A stretch of 33,646 nucleotides of DNA from assembly GCA_964362385.1 (NCBI GenBank), contig CAYIEH010000003.1, positions 1 to 33,646 on the forward strand, written 5' to 3'. The notes beneath the pieces were generated by a model. The model searched no databases. It worked only from the letters and a program-made list of their open reading frames with translations, and was not told the DNA's origin. How positions within the stretch are numbered: the first letter of the stretch is position 1; each line of letters begins with the position of its first letter. A program made the translations under genes and the position numbers. Of the stretch, positions 7,231 through 14,106 are shown piece by piece. Source of the DNA: CAYIEH01 sp964362385 (GTDB lineage: Bacteria > Patescibacteriota > Minisyncoccia > UBA6257 > UBA9933).

Positions 7231-7346
7231 AATTTTATAACTAGCCGTTTATGTTTTAACGGCAAAGTTATTTTTATTTCTATTTGCCTAGACGGCTGGG
7301 TTATCTAAAATTATGAGCACCCCGCCCCCTAAGCTCATAATCAGCC
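7231..7346 (-). promoter_or_regulatory. Structured 5' leader of rplM-rpsI, candidate ribosomal-protein autoregulatory RNA
   Basis: In transcript order, a hairpin with 8-bp arms (7333-7340 with 7311-7318) exposes a G-rich loop. A two-part stem follows just before the L13 start: outer pairs 7292-7297 with 7243-7248 and inner pairs 7283-7288 with 7261-7266. The inner 3' strand can instead pair 7258-7263 with 7244-7249, a local hairpin, so two conformations compete next to the ATG at 7230. L13 leaders are known in other bacteria; this structure is inferred and unlike any I can name. Confidence 0.4.
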
Positions 7347-7351
7347 TTATA

Positions 7352-7380
7352 AAAATATCAAATTATTAAATAAATATCAA
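7352..7380 (-). promoter_or_regulatory. Promoter of rplM-rpsI
   Basis: On the minus strand TTGATA (7375-7380) and TATTTT (7352-7357) are separated by 17 nt, between the fusA terminator and the structured leader. Confidence 0.5.
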
Positions 7381-7434
7381 ACCGCTTCATTATTATGATT
7401 TATAATTACAGGGGGCGGGGTAATGGTTTTATTA

Positions 7435-7451
7435 CTCCGGATATTCCGGAG
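7435..7451 (-). terminator. Hairpin after fusA
   Basis: A 7-bp perfect stem (7435-7441 with 7445-7451) with a 3-nt loop, 15 nt past the fusA stop and followed by T-rich sequence on the minus strand. Nearby, 7410-7420 is an 11-nt G-rich block exactly complementary to the C-rich block at 7320-7330. Confidence 0.65.
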
Positions 7452-7465
7452 ATAAAACTCATAAC

Positions 7466-9607
7466 TTATTTTTTCCCTTCGGTAATCTGCTGGGCGATAT
7501 TTGAAGGCACTTCTTCGTAATGGTCAAATTCCATCGTGAAACTTCCCCTGCCTTGCGTCATAGAGCGAAGTTTCGTGGCATAACCAAACATTTCGGCCAA
7601 CGGGACTTTAACGTCAATAACTTTGACATTAGCCCGGTCGTTCATAGTCTCAATTTTTCCCCTTTTGGAATTTAAGTCGCCGGTAACATCGCCAAGAAAA
7701 TCCTGCGGCGTAATTGTCTGGACTTTCATTATGGGCTCTATGATTATCGGCTTGGCCCTTTTGCACGCTTCTTGAAAAGCCATTGAGCCAGCGATTTTAA
7801 ACGCCATTTCCGAAGAGTCAACTTCATGAAAAGATCCGTCGTAAAGAGTGACTTCAATATCGGTCATTGGATATCCTGCCAGGACGCCTTTGTCCAGAGC
7901 TTCTTTAACGCCTTTTTCAACAGCCGGGATGAATTCTTGAGGAATAATGCCGCCTTTAATTTTATTGATAAAGATAAATTTCTTGCCTCTTTCCAGACTT
8001 TTAACTTTAAGCCAGACATGGCCGTATTGGCCCCTGCCGCCTGATTGACGGATGTATTTGCCTTCAGCTTCCGCTTCGCCCTTGATGGTTTCTCTGTAAG
8101 CGACTTGCGGTCTGCCGATATTGGCTTCAACGCTGAATTCCCGCTTCATTCTGTCAATGATAATTTCCAAATGAAGTTCGCCCATTCCGGAAATAATCGT
8201 CTCGCCTGTTTCCTGGTCGGCTGAAATCCGGAATGTCGGGTCTTCTTCCGCCAAACGTCTCATGGCAATGCCCATTTTTTCCTGGTCAGCTTTGGTTTTC
8301 GGTTCAATACGGACAGAAATAACCGGTTCCGGAAAAGTGATTTTTTCCAAGACAATCGGATTGTCGGGGTCGCATAAAGTGTCGCCGGTTGAAGTGTTTT
8401 TTAATCCCACAATGGCGCCCAAGTCCCCGGCGTACATTTCTTCCGCCTCTTCGCGCTTATTGGCATGCATGCGGACGATTCTGCCTATCCTTTCCTGATT
8501 TTCTTTTGAGGAATTTAAAATATAAGTTCCTTTTTTAAGAATGCCGCTGTAAATTCTGAAATAAGTCAGATTGCCGACAAAAGGGTCTGTGGCGATTTTA
8601 AACGCCAAAGCTGTCAAGGGCGCGTCGTCTTTCGGGGCGCGAATAATTTCTTCGTTTGTTTTAGGGTGCGTGCCTTTTATTGGTTTAAGCGGTTCCAAAT
8701 CAAAAGGCGACGGCAGATAATCCAAGACCGCGTCAAGCAATAACTGTACCCCTTTATTTTTAAGGGCAGAACCGCAGAAAACCGGTATTAATTCGTTGTT
8801 GATTGTCGCTTTTCTTAAAACTTTTCTGATTTCATCAATGGATATTTCTTCGCCACTCAGATATTTCTCCGTCAATTTTTCGTCATATTCCGCGATTTTT
8901 TCTATCAGTTCCAGTCTCTTTTTTCCCGCCTCGCTTTTGAGGTTGTCGGGAATTTCTTTTTTAATGATTTTTTCTCCGTGTTCTCCTTCAAAGCCGTAAG
9001 ATTTCATTTCTATCAAATCAATAACTCCTTCAAAATTTGATTCTATTCCGATGGGGATTTGGAGAGCTATGGCGTTTAGCGAAAGCTTTTCCTTTATTGA
9101 CCTGAAAGAATTTTCGAAACTTGCTCCCATCCGGTCTAATTTATTAATAAAGCAAATTCTTGGAACTTTATATTTGTCAGCCTGGCGCCAGACGGTTTCC
9201 GATTGCGGCTCAACTCCGGCAACGCCGTCAAAAATCACAACGCCGCCGTCAAGAACCCGAAGCGAACGCTCCACTTCCACGGTAAAGTCAACATGGCCCG
9301 GAGTGTCTATGATGTTTATCCGGTACTCGCTATTTTGGCGGATTAATTGTTTTTTTTTCTCGTCAGGAGCGGTTTCCAGAAGGCGGGTTGATGTCCAAAA
9401 ACAGGTGGTCGCGGCGGCGGTGATAGTGATGCCGCGCTCTCTTTCCTGTTCCATCCAATCCATAATTGCCTGGCCTTCATGAACTTCGCCGATTCTATGA
9501 GAAATTCCGGTATAAAAAAGAACCCGTTCCGAGACGGTAGTTTTCCCTGCATCAATATGGGCGATTATTCCTATGTCTCTATATTTTTCTAATGGGTATT
9601 GTCGCAA
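7466..9607 (-). CDS. fusA: Translation elongation factor G
   Basis: A 713-aa translational GTPase that drives tRNA-mRNA translocation. G1 is AHIDAGKTT (16-24), G3 is DTPGH (101-105) and NKLD follows near 155, then domains II-V ending with the RGSFTMEFDHYEEVP region. Residues 72-95 contain about fifteen extra residues between CFW and the RINIIDTPGH strand compared with typical EF-G. The start codon is TTG (9605-9607), two residues before the conserved QYPLEKYRDIGI. It has no Shine-Dalgarno site, and an array of 7-nt repeats lies directly upstream. Third gene of the rpsL-rpsG-fusA string. Confidence 0.96.
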   Translation of the reverse strand: MRQYPLEKYRDIGIIAHIDAGKTTVSERVLFYTGISHRIGEVHEGQAIMDWMEQERERGITITAAATTCFWTSTRLLETAPDEKKKQLIRQNSEYRINIIDTPGHVDFTVEVERSLRVLDGGVVIFDGVAGVEPQSETVWRQADKYKVPRICFINKLDRMGASFENSFRSIKEKLSLNAIALQIPIGIESNFEGVIDLIEMKSYGFEGEHGEKIIKKEIPDNLKSEAGKKRLELIEKIAEYDEKLTEKYLSGEEISIDEIRKVLRKATINNELIPVFCGSALKNKGVQLLLDAVLDYLPSPFDLEPLKPIKGTHPKTNEEIIRAPKDDAPLTALAFKIATDPFVGNLTYFRIYSGILKKGTYILNSSKENQERIGRIVRMHANKREEAEEMYAGDLGAIVGLKNTSTGDTLCDPDNPIVLEKITFPEPVISVRIEPKTKADQEKMGIAMRRLAEEDPTFRISADQETGETIISGMGELHLEIIIDRMKREFSVEANIGRPQVAYRETIKGEAEAEGKYIRQSGGRGQYGHVWLKVKSLERGKKFIFINKIKGGIIPQEFIPAVEKGVKEALDKGVLAGYPMTDIEVTLYDGSFHEVDSSEMAFKIAGSMAFQEACKRAKPIIIEPIMKVQTITPQDFLGDVTGDLNSKRGKIETMNDRANVKVIDVKVPLAEMFGYATKLRSMTQGRGSFTMEFDHYEEVPSNIAQQITEGKK

Positions 9608-9610
9608 TTT

Positions 9611-9688
9611 GACTTACAACTTACAACTTACAACTTACAACTTTTATTTTTTTGTCGTTAGTTATCGGTCGTCAGTCGTTGGTTAATT
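9611..9688. repeat. Two 7-nt-period tandem repeat tracts between rpsG and fusA
   Basis: 9611-9645 is five consecutive heptamers: gacttac, three aacttac, then aactttt. 9654-9688 is another run: gtcgtta, gttatcg, gtcgtca, gtcgttg, gttaatt. The tracts fill almost the whole rpsG-fusA spacer. Confidence 0.85.
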
Positions 9689-10155
9689 TATCTGGCGAAG
9701 TGCGCAAAAGCACGGTTTGCTTCAGCCATCCTGTGTACGTTTTGTTTTTTCTTAATGGCTGTTCCTTCGTTTTTAAACGCCGCGATAAATTCTTCGGCTA
9801 ATTTTTCTTTCATCGGCCTCCCTTTTTTTGATTTCGCGGCTTCAATAATCCATTTACAGGCTAAAAAAAATCTTCTTTCCGGCCTTACTTCTTTTGGCAC
9901 CTGATAATTGGCGCCGCCGACTCTTTTAGAAACAACCTCAATAAGAGGCGACGCGTTTTCAATCGCTTTTTCAAAAACAGCAATCGGGTCCAATTCGGTT
10001 TCTTTTTTAACCTTGCTTAAGGCATTATAAAGAACATTTTCAGCGGTTGTTTTATCCCCGGTTCTCATCAGATAGTTAATAAACCTGCTGATGGAGACAG
10101 AATTGAATTTAATATCCGGCTTATTTCTTTTATTGTATTTTTGTTTTCTTCGCAT
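9688..10155 (-). CDS. rpsG: Ribosomal protein S7
   Basis: I take the ATG at 10155 as the start, giving 155 aa beginning MRRKQKYNKRNK, which matches the family length (about 156). The open frame runs on upstream to 10230, but those 25 codons read through a dispersed repeat. Conserved segments include FINYLMRTGDKTTAENVLYNAL and the C-terminal helix HRMAEANRAFAHFAR. S7 nucleates assembly of the 30S head. Follows rpsL in the usual str-operon order, but with the 208-nt spacer invaded by a repeat element and a hairpin. Confidence 0.93.
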   Translation of the reverse strand: MRRKQKYNKRNKPDIKFNSVSISRFINYLMRTGDKTTAENVLYNALSKVKKETELDPIAVFEKAIENASPLIEVVSKRVGGANYQVPKEVRPERRFFLACKWIIEAAKSKKGRPMKEKLAEEFIAAFKNEGTAIKKKQNVHRMAEANRAFAHFAR

Positions 10156-10194
10156 TCTAATGTTGTTTAAATTTATTTCACCACAACTTGAGCG

Positions 10195-10314
10195 CCCTCC
10201 CAAATTTTTATTCCAGACTTGAAATACCACCTAATCAGAGCTGAAGGCGCGACTTCGTCTTCTTACGCGCTGAAATAGATAATCTGAGATAAAAATTTAG
10301 GCGGGTAAAGGTTT
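10195..10314 (-). mobile_element. Dispersed element with terminal inverted repeats, copy A
   Basis: About 120 nt that reappear in opposite orientation at 21831-21949 with roughly 90% identity by eye, including 47 identical nt (10243-10289 with 21856-21902). The ends form imperfect inverted repeats of about 23 nt (ccctcccaaattttta... with ...aaatttaggcggg). No coding sequence. The size and ends resemble a miniature inverted-repeat element or a conserved structured repeat. It lies between rpsL and rpsG. Confidence 0.75.
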
Positions 10315-10360
10315 TGTCCGTAAAATTTCATCGCCTGCGGCTCAAAATTTTACACAAAAC
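10311..10360 (-). other. Long hairpin in the rpsL-rpsG spacer
   Basis: The arms 10311-10328 and 10345-10360 pair over 16 bp with a 2-nt bulge, directly after the rpsL stop on the minus strand. It abuts copy A of the dispersed element. It could act as an mRNA-stabilising hairpin or an attenuator. Confidence 0.65.
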
Positions 10361-10363
10361 TCT

Positions 10364-10774
10364 TTATTTGGGCCTCTTTACCCCGTATTTGCTTCTTTCT
10401 TGTTTTCTTCCTTCAACTCCTGTTGTGTCCAGAAGTCCTCTTATAATATGGTATCTTACCCCGGGCAAGTCCTTTACTCTTCCGCCCCTTACTATTACCA
10501 CCGAGTGTTCCTGAAGCGCGTGTTTTTCTCCGGGAATATAAGCGGTTACTTCCATGCCGTTTGTCAGCCTGACCCTTGCCACTTTTCTTAAGGCTGAATT
10601 CGGTTTTTTCGGCGTTGTGGTGAAAACTTTTAGGCAAACTCCCCGTTTAAAAGGAGAAACGGAATTTACCGGCCGGTTTTTTATCGTATTAAAATAAAAG
10701 TTCATTGCCGGAGATTTTGATTTTTTCCCGATTGTTTTTCTTCCTTTTTTAATTAATTGGGTGATTGTGGGCAT
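10364..10774 (-). CDS. rpsL: Ribosomal protein S12
   Basis: 136 aa, normal length. Conserved blocks are MPTITQLIKKGRK at the start, TPKKPNSALRKVARVRLTNG around the streptomycin-contact lysine, and GVRYHIIRGLLDTTGVEGRKQ. The lysines at the drug-contact positions are unchanged, so no resistance substitution is seen. First gene of the rpsL-rpsG-fusA unit, with a promoter about 120 nt upstream. No Shine-Dalgarno sequence before the ATG. Confidence 0.97.
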   Translation of the reverse strand: MPTITQLIKKGRKTIGKKSKSPAMNFYFNTIKNRPVNSVSPFKRGVCLKVFTTTPKKPNSALRKVARVRLTNGMEVTAYIPGEKHALQEHSVVIVRGGRVKDLPGVRYHIIRGLLDTTGVEGRKQERSKYGVKRPK

Positions 10775-10894
10775 TTTAAATATTGAGTCTTAGGTATTAT
10801 GATAAAAATTGTTGAATGCCGGTTTTGGAATTTTTTGACATGCGGTCCTTGACCTGCGATACGTTATAAAAATCCTGAAAACAGGACATTGAAA

Positions 10895-10924
10895 AGGATA
10901 GCAAAATATAAAGATTATTGTCAA
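10895..10924 (-). promoter_or_regulatory. Promoter of the rpsL operon
   Basis: Minus-strand TTGACA (10919-10924) and TATCCT (10895-10900) are 18 nt apart. A 5-bp hairpin (10873-10886) lies in the first transcribed bases. Confidence 0.6.
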
Positions 10925-11005
10925 CCTTGTAGTTATCCCGCCGTGGCGGTATCACTACAAGGCCAACCTTACATATTTTATTTTGACTTATTAAATAAAA
11001 TATGT
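10925..11005. repeat. Two adjacent hairpins upstream of the rpsL promoter
   Basis: The first has 18-nt arms (10925-10942 with 10945-10962, two mismatches) and touches the -35 box. The second has 12-nt perfect arms (10971-10982 with 10994-11005). They may be operators or relics of repeat insertion. Confidence 0.6.
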
Positions 11006-11030
11006 TATTTACAAATCAGCGTTTAGTTTT

Positions 11031-11270
11031 ATCCGCCTTCGCAGCCGAAGCTGCCGCTTCGGCGGAATAGGCAATGCGAACGGTGGACTCCCGAAGCTTG
11101 AAAAGCAAAAGAGGGCGCTTCGGCGCCTGCCTGCCGGCAAGGCAGGGATTTCGCGTGCCGTCGGCATAGCCTATGGCGACGCAGGCCGAAGAAATGAAGG
11201 ATACTACGGGCGCCACGCTCTGCCATAGCGGCTACGCGACGGCGAGTAAGCCCGTGGAGGCTTCATTGCG
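11031..11270. other. GC-rich, palindrome-dense intergenic island
   Basis: About 240 nt, much richer in G+C than the flanks and crowded with short palindromes (cttcggcg, ctgccggcaaggcag and similar). Frames open here only because stops are rare in GC-rich DNA; none has an RBS or a known motif. The same word family occurs at 15655-15811 and inside thrS, dnaE and glyS. Confidence 0.6.
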
Positions 11271-11313
11271 CGGTTAATTGAAAATTTAAAAATAAAAAAT
11301 AAGGGAGATAAAG

Positions 11314-12429
11314 ATGATAAAGATTGATAAAGAAAAAGCGTTGCGGCTTTTTACGATTCTTGACAAGTTGTGGCAAAAGAAAGAAGGAATTTGCGAGGGA
11401 GTTGTTTTGCCGCAAAATTTACAGTCCAATCCGTCAGATCCGAAAGAATGCGCTCTGTGGCTTTTTTATTGTTCTTTGCCAATGAGGGGCGGCTTGGTTT
11501 CTGAAGATCCGTTTAAATGGATGTATGTTCTTAAGGAACTATTTCCTGAAATGTTTATTCCGGAAATTGTGTGCCGCGAATGGACGCCGGAAAAAATAGT
11601 CAACGCGTTTCAGGTTGCCACTAAAAAAATTTTGAACGGGAACGGTGTCGGAATAAGCGGTTCAGGAGCCATGGGCTATAAGGCGGATGAATATGCCGGG
11701 GCGTGGTTTGGGAACTCCGTCGTTCTTCATAAATACTGGGGCGGCGATGTGAGGAATGTTTTCTGGGGCGTCTTGGATTTTGAGGAAGCTTTCAGGCGAG
11801 TTGATTATCGCCACAATGAAGCCGGTTTTAAGGGGATGCGCAGAAAAATTTTTTCTCTTCTTGCTATTTTCCTGCAGGAAAAAGGAATAATTCCGGTATT
11901 TCCAACTCCGATTCCGATAGATTTTCATGCCATGAGAATTCTATGGGGAACCGAAGCTTTAATTTTAAACGGTTGTGCCAAGCCGTTTATGCCCAAGGAA
12001 AAACATCCCAAGTCGCTTGAGGGCAGATTAAGCATAAGGGTGTCTGAAAAATTTATTGACCAGATTGCGAAGTGGTCGCAAAAATTTTTACGGGAAAATA
12101 ATCTGTCGCACTTGAACGTCAACCCGGCAATATGGGTGTTGAGCAGAAGTTTGTGCTCCGAGCATTTTCAGACAGGATCGCGGAAAGACGGCAATGAATA
12201 TGTTGATGCAGAAGCGTTGCTCAGGAATAAAGAATGGCCCAAAAATTACAGAAATCCTTGTAAATACTGCGATATTGAAAAATTATGCCAATGGATTATA
12301 CCTGCTGCGCCGTATTACAGGTGGGGTTATCTTATCCGGATAAGTGAAAGAGTTCCTTTCCCTTATGAAACAATGCACTTGCCTGGACTTGATTTGAAAT
12401 TCAGATCGCGGAGAAAACAAAGGAGGTAG
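11314..12429 (+). CDS. Endonuclease III-like (HhH-GPD superfamily) iron-sulfur protein, divergent
   Basis: A 371-aa protein without an obvious close family. Three features line up with the endonuclease III/MutY fold. Residues 171-178 (GFKGMRRK) fit the helix-hairpin-helix and catalytic Lys, giving K178. PIDFHAMRI (201-209) fits the motif that carries the catalytic Asp, giving D203. NPCKYCDIEKLC (314-325) fits the C-x2-C-x5-C end of the [4Fe-4S] loop. The first cluster cysteine would be C281 in WVLSRSLCS, with a 34-residue insertion before C316 instead of six residues. It could be a base-excision or tRNA/nucleotide glycosylase-like enzyme; the role is inferred. AGGGAG precedes the ATG by about 7 nt. 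Convergent with the unknown gene at 12524. Confidence 0.5.
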   Translation: MIKIDKEKALRLFTILDKLWQKKEGICEGVVLPQNLQSNPSDPKECALWLFYCSLPMRGGLVSEDPFKWMYVLKELFPEMFIPEIVCREWTPEKIVNAFQVATKKILNGNGVGISGSGAMGYKADEYAGAWFGNSVVLHKYWGGDVRNVFWGVLDFEEAFRRVDYRHNEAGFKGMRRKIFSLLAIFLQEKGIIPVFPTPIPIDFHAMRILWGTEALILNGCAKPFMPKEKHPKSLEGRLSIRVSEKFIDQIAKWSQKFLRENNLSHLNVNPAIWVLSRSLCSEHFQTGSRKDGNEYVDAEALLRNKEWPKNYRNPCKYCDIEKLCQWIIPAAPYYRWGYLIRISERVPFPYETMHLPGLDLKFRSRRKQRR

Positions 12430-12440
12430 ACTGCTAAATG

Positions 12441-12465
12441 GCGTTCCTATTTTTTAAGGGAACGC
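12441..12465 (+). terminator. Terminator of the endonuclease III-like gene
   Basis: A 7-bp stem (12441-12447 with 12459-12465) followed by a taattttttt tract, 12 nt past the stop codon. Confidence 0.75.
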
Positions 12466-12483
12466 TAATTTTTTTAAAATAAA

Positions 12484-12524
12484 AATTGCCCTTCTAAATC
12501 CAAAAGATTTAAAGAAGGGCAATT
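12484..12524 (-). terminator. Terminator of the 12524 gene
   Basis: Arms 12484-12500 and 12506-12524 pair along 17 bp with a small bulge. The hairpin begins at the stop codon of the minus-strand gene and is followed on that strand by T residues. Confidence 0.75.
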
Positions 12525-13501
12525 CAGAAGGGCAGTGTACTTATTCTTGTAGGCATCATTTCAAAGACAATATATTCTTCCTGGTCTTTTTCAACAACAA
12601 TCTGGGTGTCGCAAAGTCTGGTTTCGGGATTCGGAAGCGCCAAATCGGCGATATTTTTCTGCCAGAATTTTTCTCCGTTAAACTCCAGCAACTTACAAAT
12701 TTCATCCCAAAGCGGATTTTTAATTCCTTTCGGGAAATATCTTGTCAGCATTTCCGCTATAAGATATTTTCTTTTGCCGATTTTCTGGCTTTCAATATTA
12801 TCAATAATATCTTTCGCTCCTTTTAGTTTGCTAAAATCCGCGCGATATCCGTTATTCCGATAAATTGAAAGTCTTTTATCAATGAATCTCGCCAAGCCCC
12901 CGAGCTGGTTTTTGATATTTTCATTGAGGTAAATTTCGGAATGAAAAATATCCGACATGAAATAAGCGTCTTTTAAATCAACGCTGAATCGCAAACCATT
13001 GCGTGCTATGCGGCATATCTTATGGATTACAACCGATTTGTTTCTCTTCGCGTAATACGTTTTTTGTCCTTTGATAAAAAACGGATTGGTATATGGGTTG
13101 CATTTCCATTGCGCCACGCGTTCGTCAACCAGCTCTTGAAGAAGTTTAAAAACCACGGGAGCGACAACTCGGTATTGTTTCTCGGTTAAAAGAAACCATT
13201 TCCTGCGTTTTGCAAAGGTTTTTGTTTCCCCGTTTTTTTCCGCAAATCCGCGAGGCTTTAGGCCTTCATGATACGGCCGACTTCTGCCCATGCCTATTTC
13301 GCAAAGGATTACTTCCTTAAAATCGCCAAAAGCTGATTTTCCGGGTCCGATTATCGCGATTACTCCGATAAACGGGCTATTGTTTTTGATTATTTCAGGC
13401 GAGCCGTTTGAGATGTCAATAATGAATTTAGCTCCGGTTTTAACCCTATCAACATCATCTTTGATAAGTTGCGAGATTGGTTTTGGACCATATTTTTCCA
13501 A
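12524..13501 (-). CDS. Hypothetical protein, unknown function (TTG start)
   Basis: About 325 aa, not recognised. It is a soluble alpha/beta-looking protein without signal peptide or membrane segments. Its middle is basic (GQKTYYAKRNKSVVIHK) and its end is acidic (VVEKDQEEYIVFEMMP). The frame can be opened by the GTG at 13510, but AAAGGAGGTGA touches that GTG and lies 8 nt before the in-frame TTG at 13501, so TTG is the likely start. This is a full-length match to the anti-Shine-Dalgarno sequence. It is convergent with the endonuclease III-like gene, and both lie in an accessory island between rpsL and the tRNA locus. Confidence 0.65.
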   Translation of the reverse strand: MEKYGPKPISQLIKDDVDRVKTGAKFIIDISNGSPEIIKNNSPFIGVIAIIGPGKSAFGDFKEVILCEIGMGRSRPYHEGLKPRGFAEKNGETKTFAKRRKWFLLTEKQYRVVAPVVFKLLQELVDERVAQWKCNPYTNPFFIKGQKTYYAKRNKSVVIHKICRIARNGLRFSVDLKDAYFMSDIFHSEIYLNENIKNQLGGLARFIDKRLSIYRNNGYRADFSKLKGAKDIIDNIESQKIGKRKYLIAEMLTRYFPKGIKNPLWDEICKLLEFNGEKFWQKNIADLALPNPETRLCDTQIVVEKDQEEYIVFEMMPTRISTLPF

Positions 13502-13581
13502 TTCTTTCACCTCCTTTTTGTTTAAAATTTGAAAAATCTAACTTAAATTAATCACTTATTATTAATAAAGTCAAAGGAAGA

Positions 13582-13614
13582 AAGCCCCGCATTGCCACGC
13601 ATTTTGCGGGGCTT
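13582..13614 (-). terminator. GC-rich hairpin after the tRNA locus
   Basis: A perfect 9-bp stem (13582-13590 with 13606-13614). On the minus strand it follows the 3' end of the tRNA locus by 23 nt. The expected U-tract is replaced by T/C-rich sequence. Confidence 0.6.
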
Positions 13615-13636
13615 GTGCGTGGGTAAAAATTTTGTT

Positions 13637-13845
13637 TGGTGGGCGGCATAGGATTCGGAGCAGAGCGAAGCGGCGCGGGCACCTGTGACCTCTTCGGCTT
13701 GCCCCGTTAGATTTCGCTGTGGGCACTGAGGGGATTGAACCCCCGACCTACTCGGTGTAAACGAGTCGCTCTACCACTGAGCTAAGTGCCCATAATCTAA
13801 CGGGGTGAATAAACGAGGCGCTCTAACCAACTGAGCTAGCCGCCC
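13637..13845 (-). pseudogene. Disrupted tRNA (Val-like), split in its anticodon loop and T-loop
   Basis: The two halves make one tRNA. The acceptor stem GGGCGGC (13845-13839) pairs perfectly with GCCGCCC (13647-13641), followed by A and an encoded CCA (13637-13639). The D arm is intact. The anticodon stem CCTCG pairs with CGAAG (13696-13692) with one mismatch, and the T stem ACAGG with CCTAT with one mismatch. Between TTTA of the anticodon loop (13813-13810) and the 3' strand of the anticodon stem lie 113 nt that contain a complete tRNA-Val. About 21 GC-rich nt (13660-13680) also interrupt the T-loop. With two insertions it is probably non-functional. The TTTA start of the loop suggests an original UAC anticodon. 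Confidence 0.75.
13720..13791 (-). tRNA. tRNA-Val (anticodon UAC)
   Basis: A complete 72-nt cloverleaf without encoded CCA. The acceptor stem GGGCACT/AGTGCCC has discriminator A. The D arm is GCTC/GAGC, the anticodon stem ACTCG/CGAGT with loop TTTACAC, and the T stem GGGGG/CCCTC with loop TTCAATC. All stems pair, with one G-U pair. It sits inside the anticodon loop of the disrupted outer tRNA. A perfect 12-bp inverted repeat (13702-13713 with 13794-13805) flanks it, so the inner tRNA would stand at the tip of a helix continuing from the outer tRNA. Confidence 0.95.
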
Positions 13846-13849
13846 ACTT

Positions 13850-14106
13850 TAAGCGGGATTGTCGTCCCTACGGGAGATTTACCGCAGGTATGACAATCTG
13901 TACCTAAAATTTTACGCAAACTTGAATTTTTAGACAAATCGGGAATAAACTCGCGCTCCATGCCCCGCACAACTTGTTGCTGCGGGGTGCCCTGCCGTCC
14001 AACTTTATCGGGCGGGAGCTAAACGCGCATAAATTTAATACCTCCGTCTTTAATTATTTGCTTAATAATAATTCTACTTTTTTGACCACTCTAACCAGCC
14101 GAAAAA
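13850..14106. other. Intergenic region between the tRNA locus and the DedA-like gene
   Basis: No gene seen. It contains several weak inverted repeats, including gattgtc/gacaatc around 13858-13900 and a ccccgca/tgcgggg hairpin near 13963-13987, in a stretch that alternates GC-rich and AT-rich blocks. Confidence 0.5.

Noticed and set aside
10156..10230. N-terminal extension of S7 (25 extra residues)
   Set aside because: The extension is read from the dispersed repeat element; the internal ATG at 10155 gives the normal S7 length and start.
11016..11226. Frames of 65-66 aa in the GC-rich island
   Set aside because: Low-complexity Ala/Arg/Ser sequence from palindromic DNA, no ribosome-binding site; stops are rare only because of GC content.
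13697..13809. Group I intron in the outer tRNA
   Set aside because: The insert is only 113 nt and is filled by a complete tRNA and its flanking inverted repeats; there is no room for a group I core.
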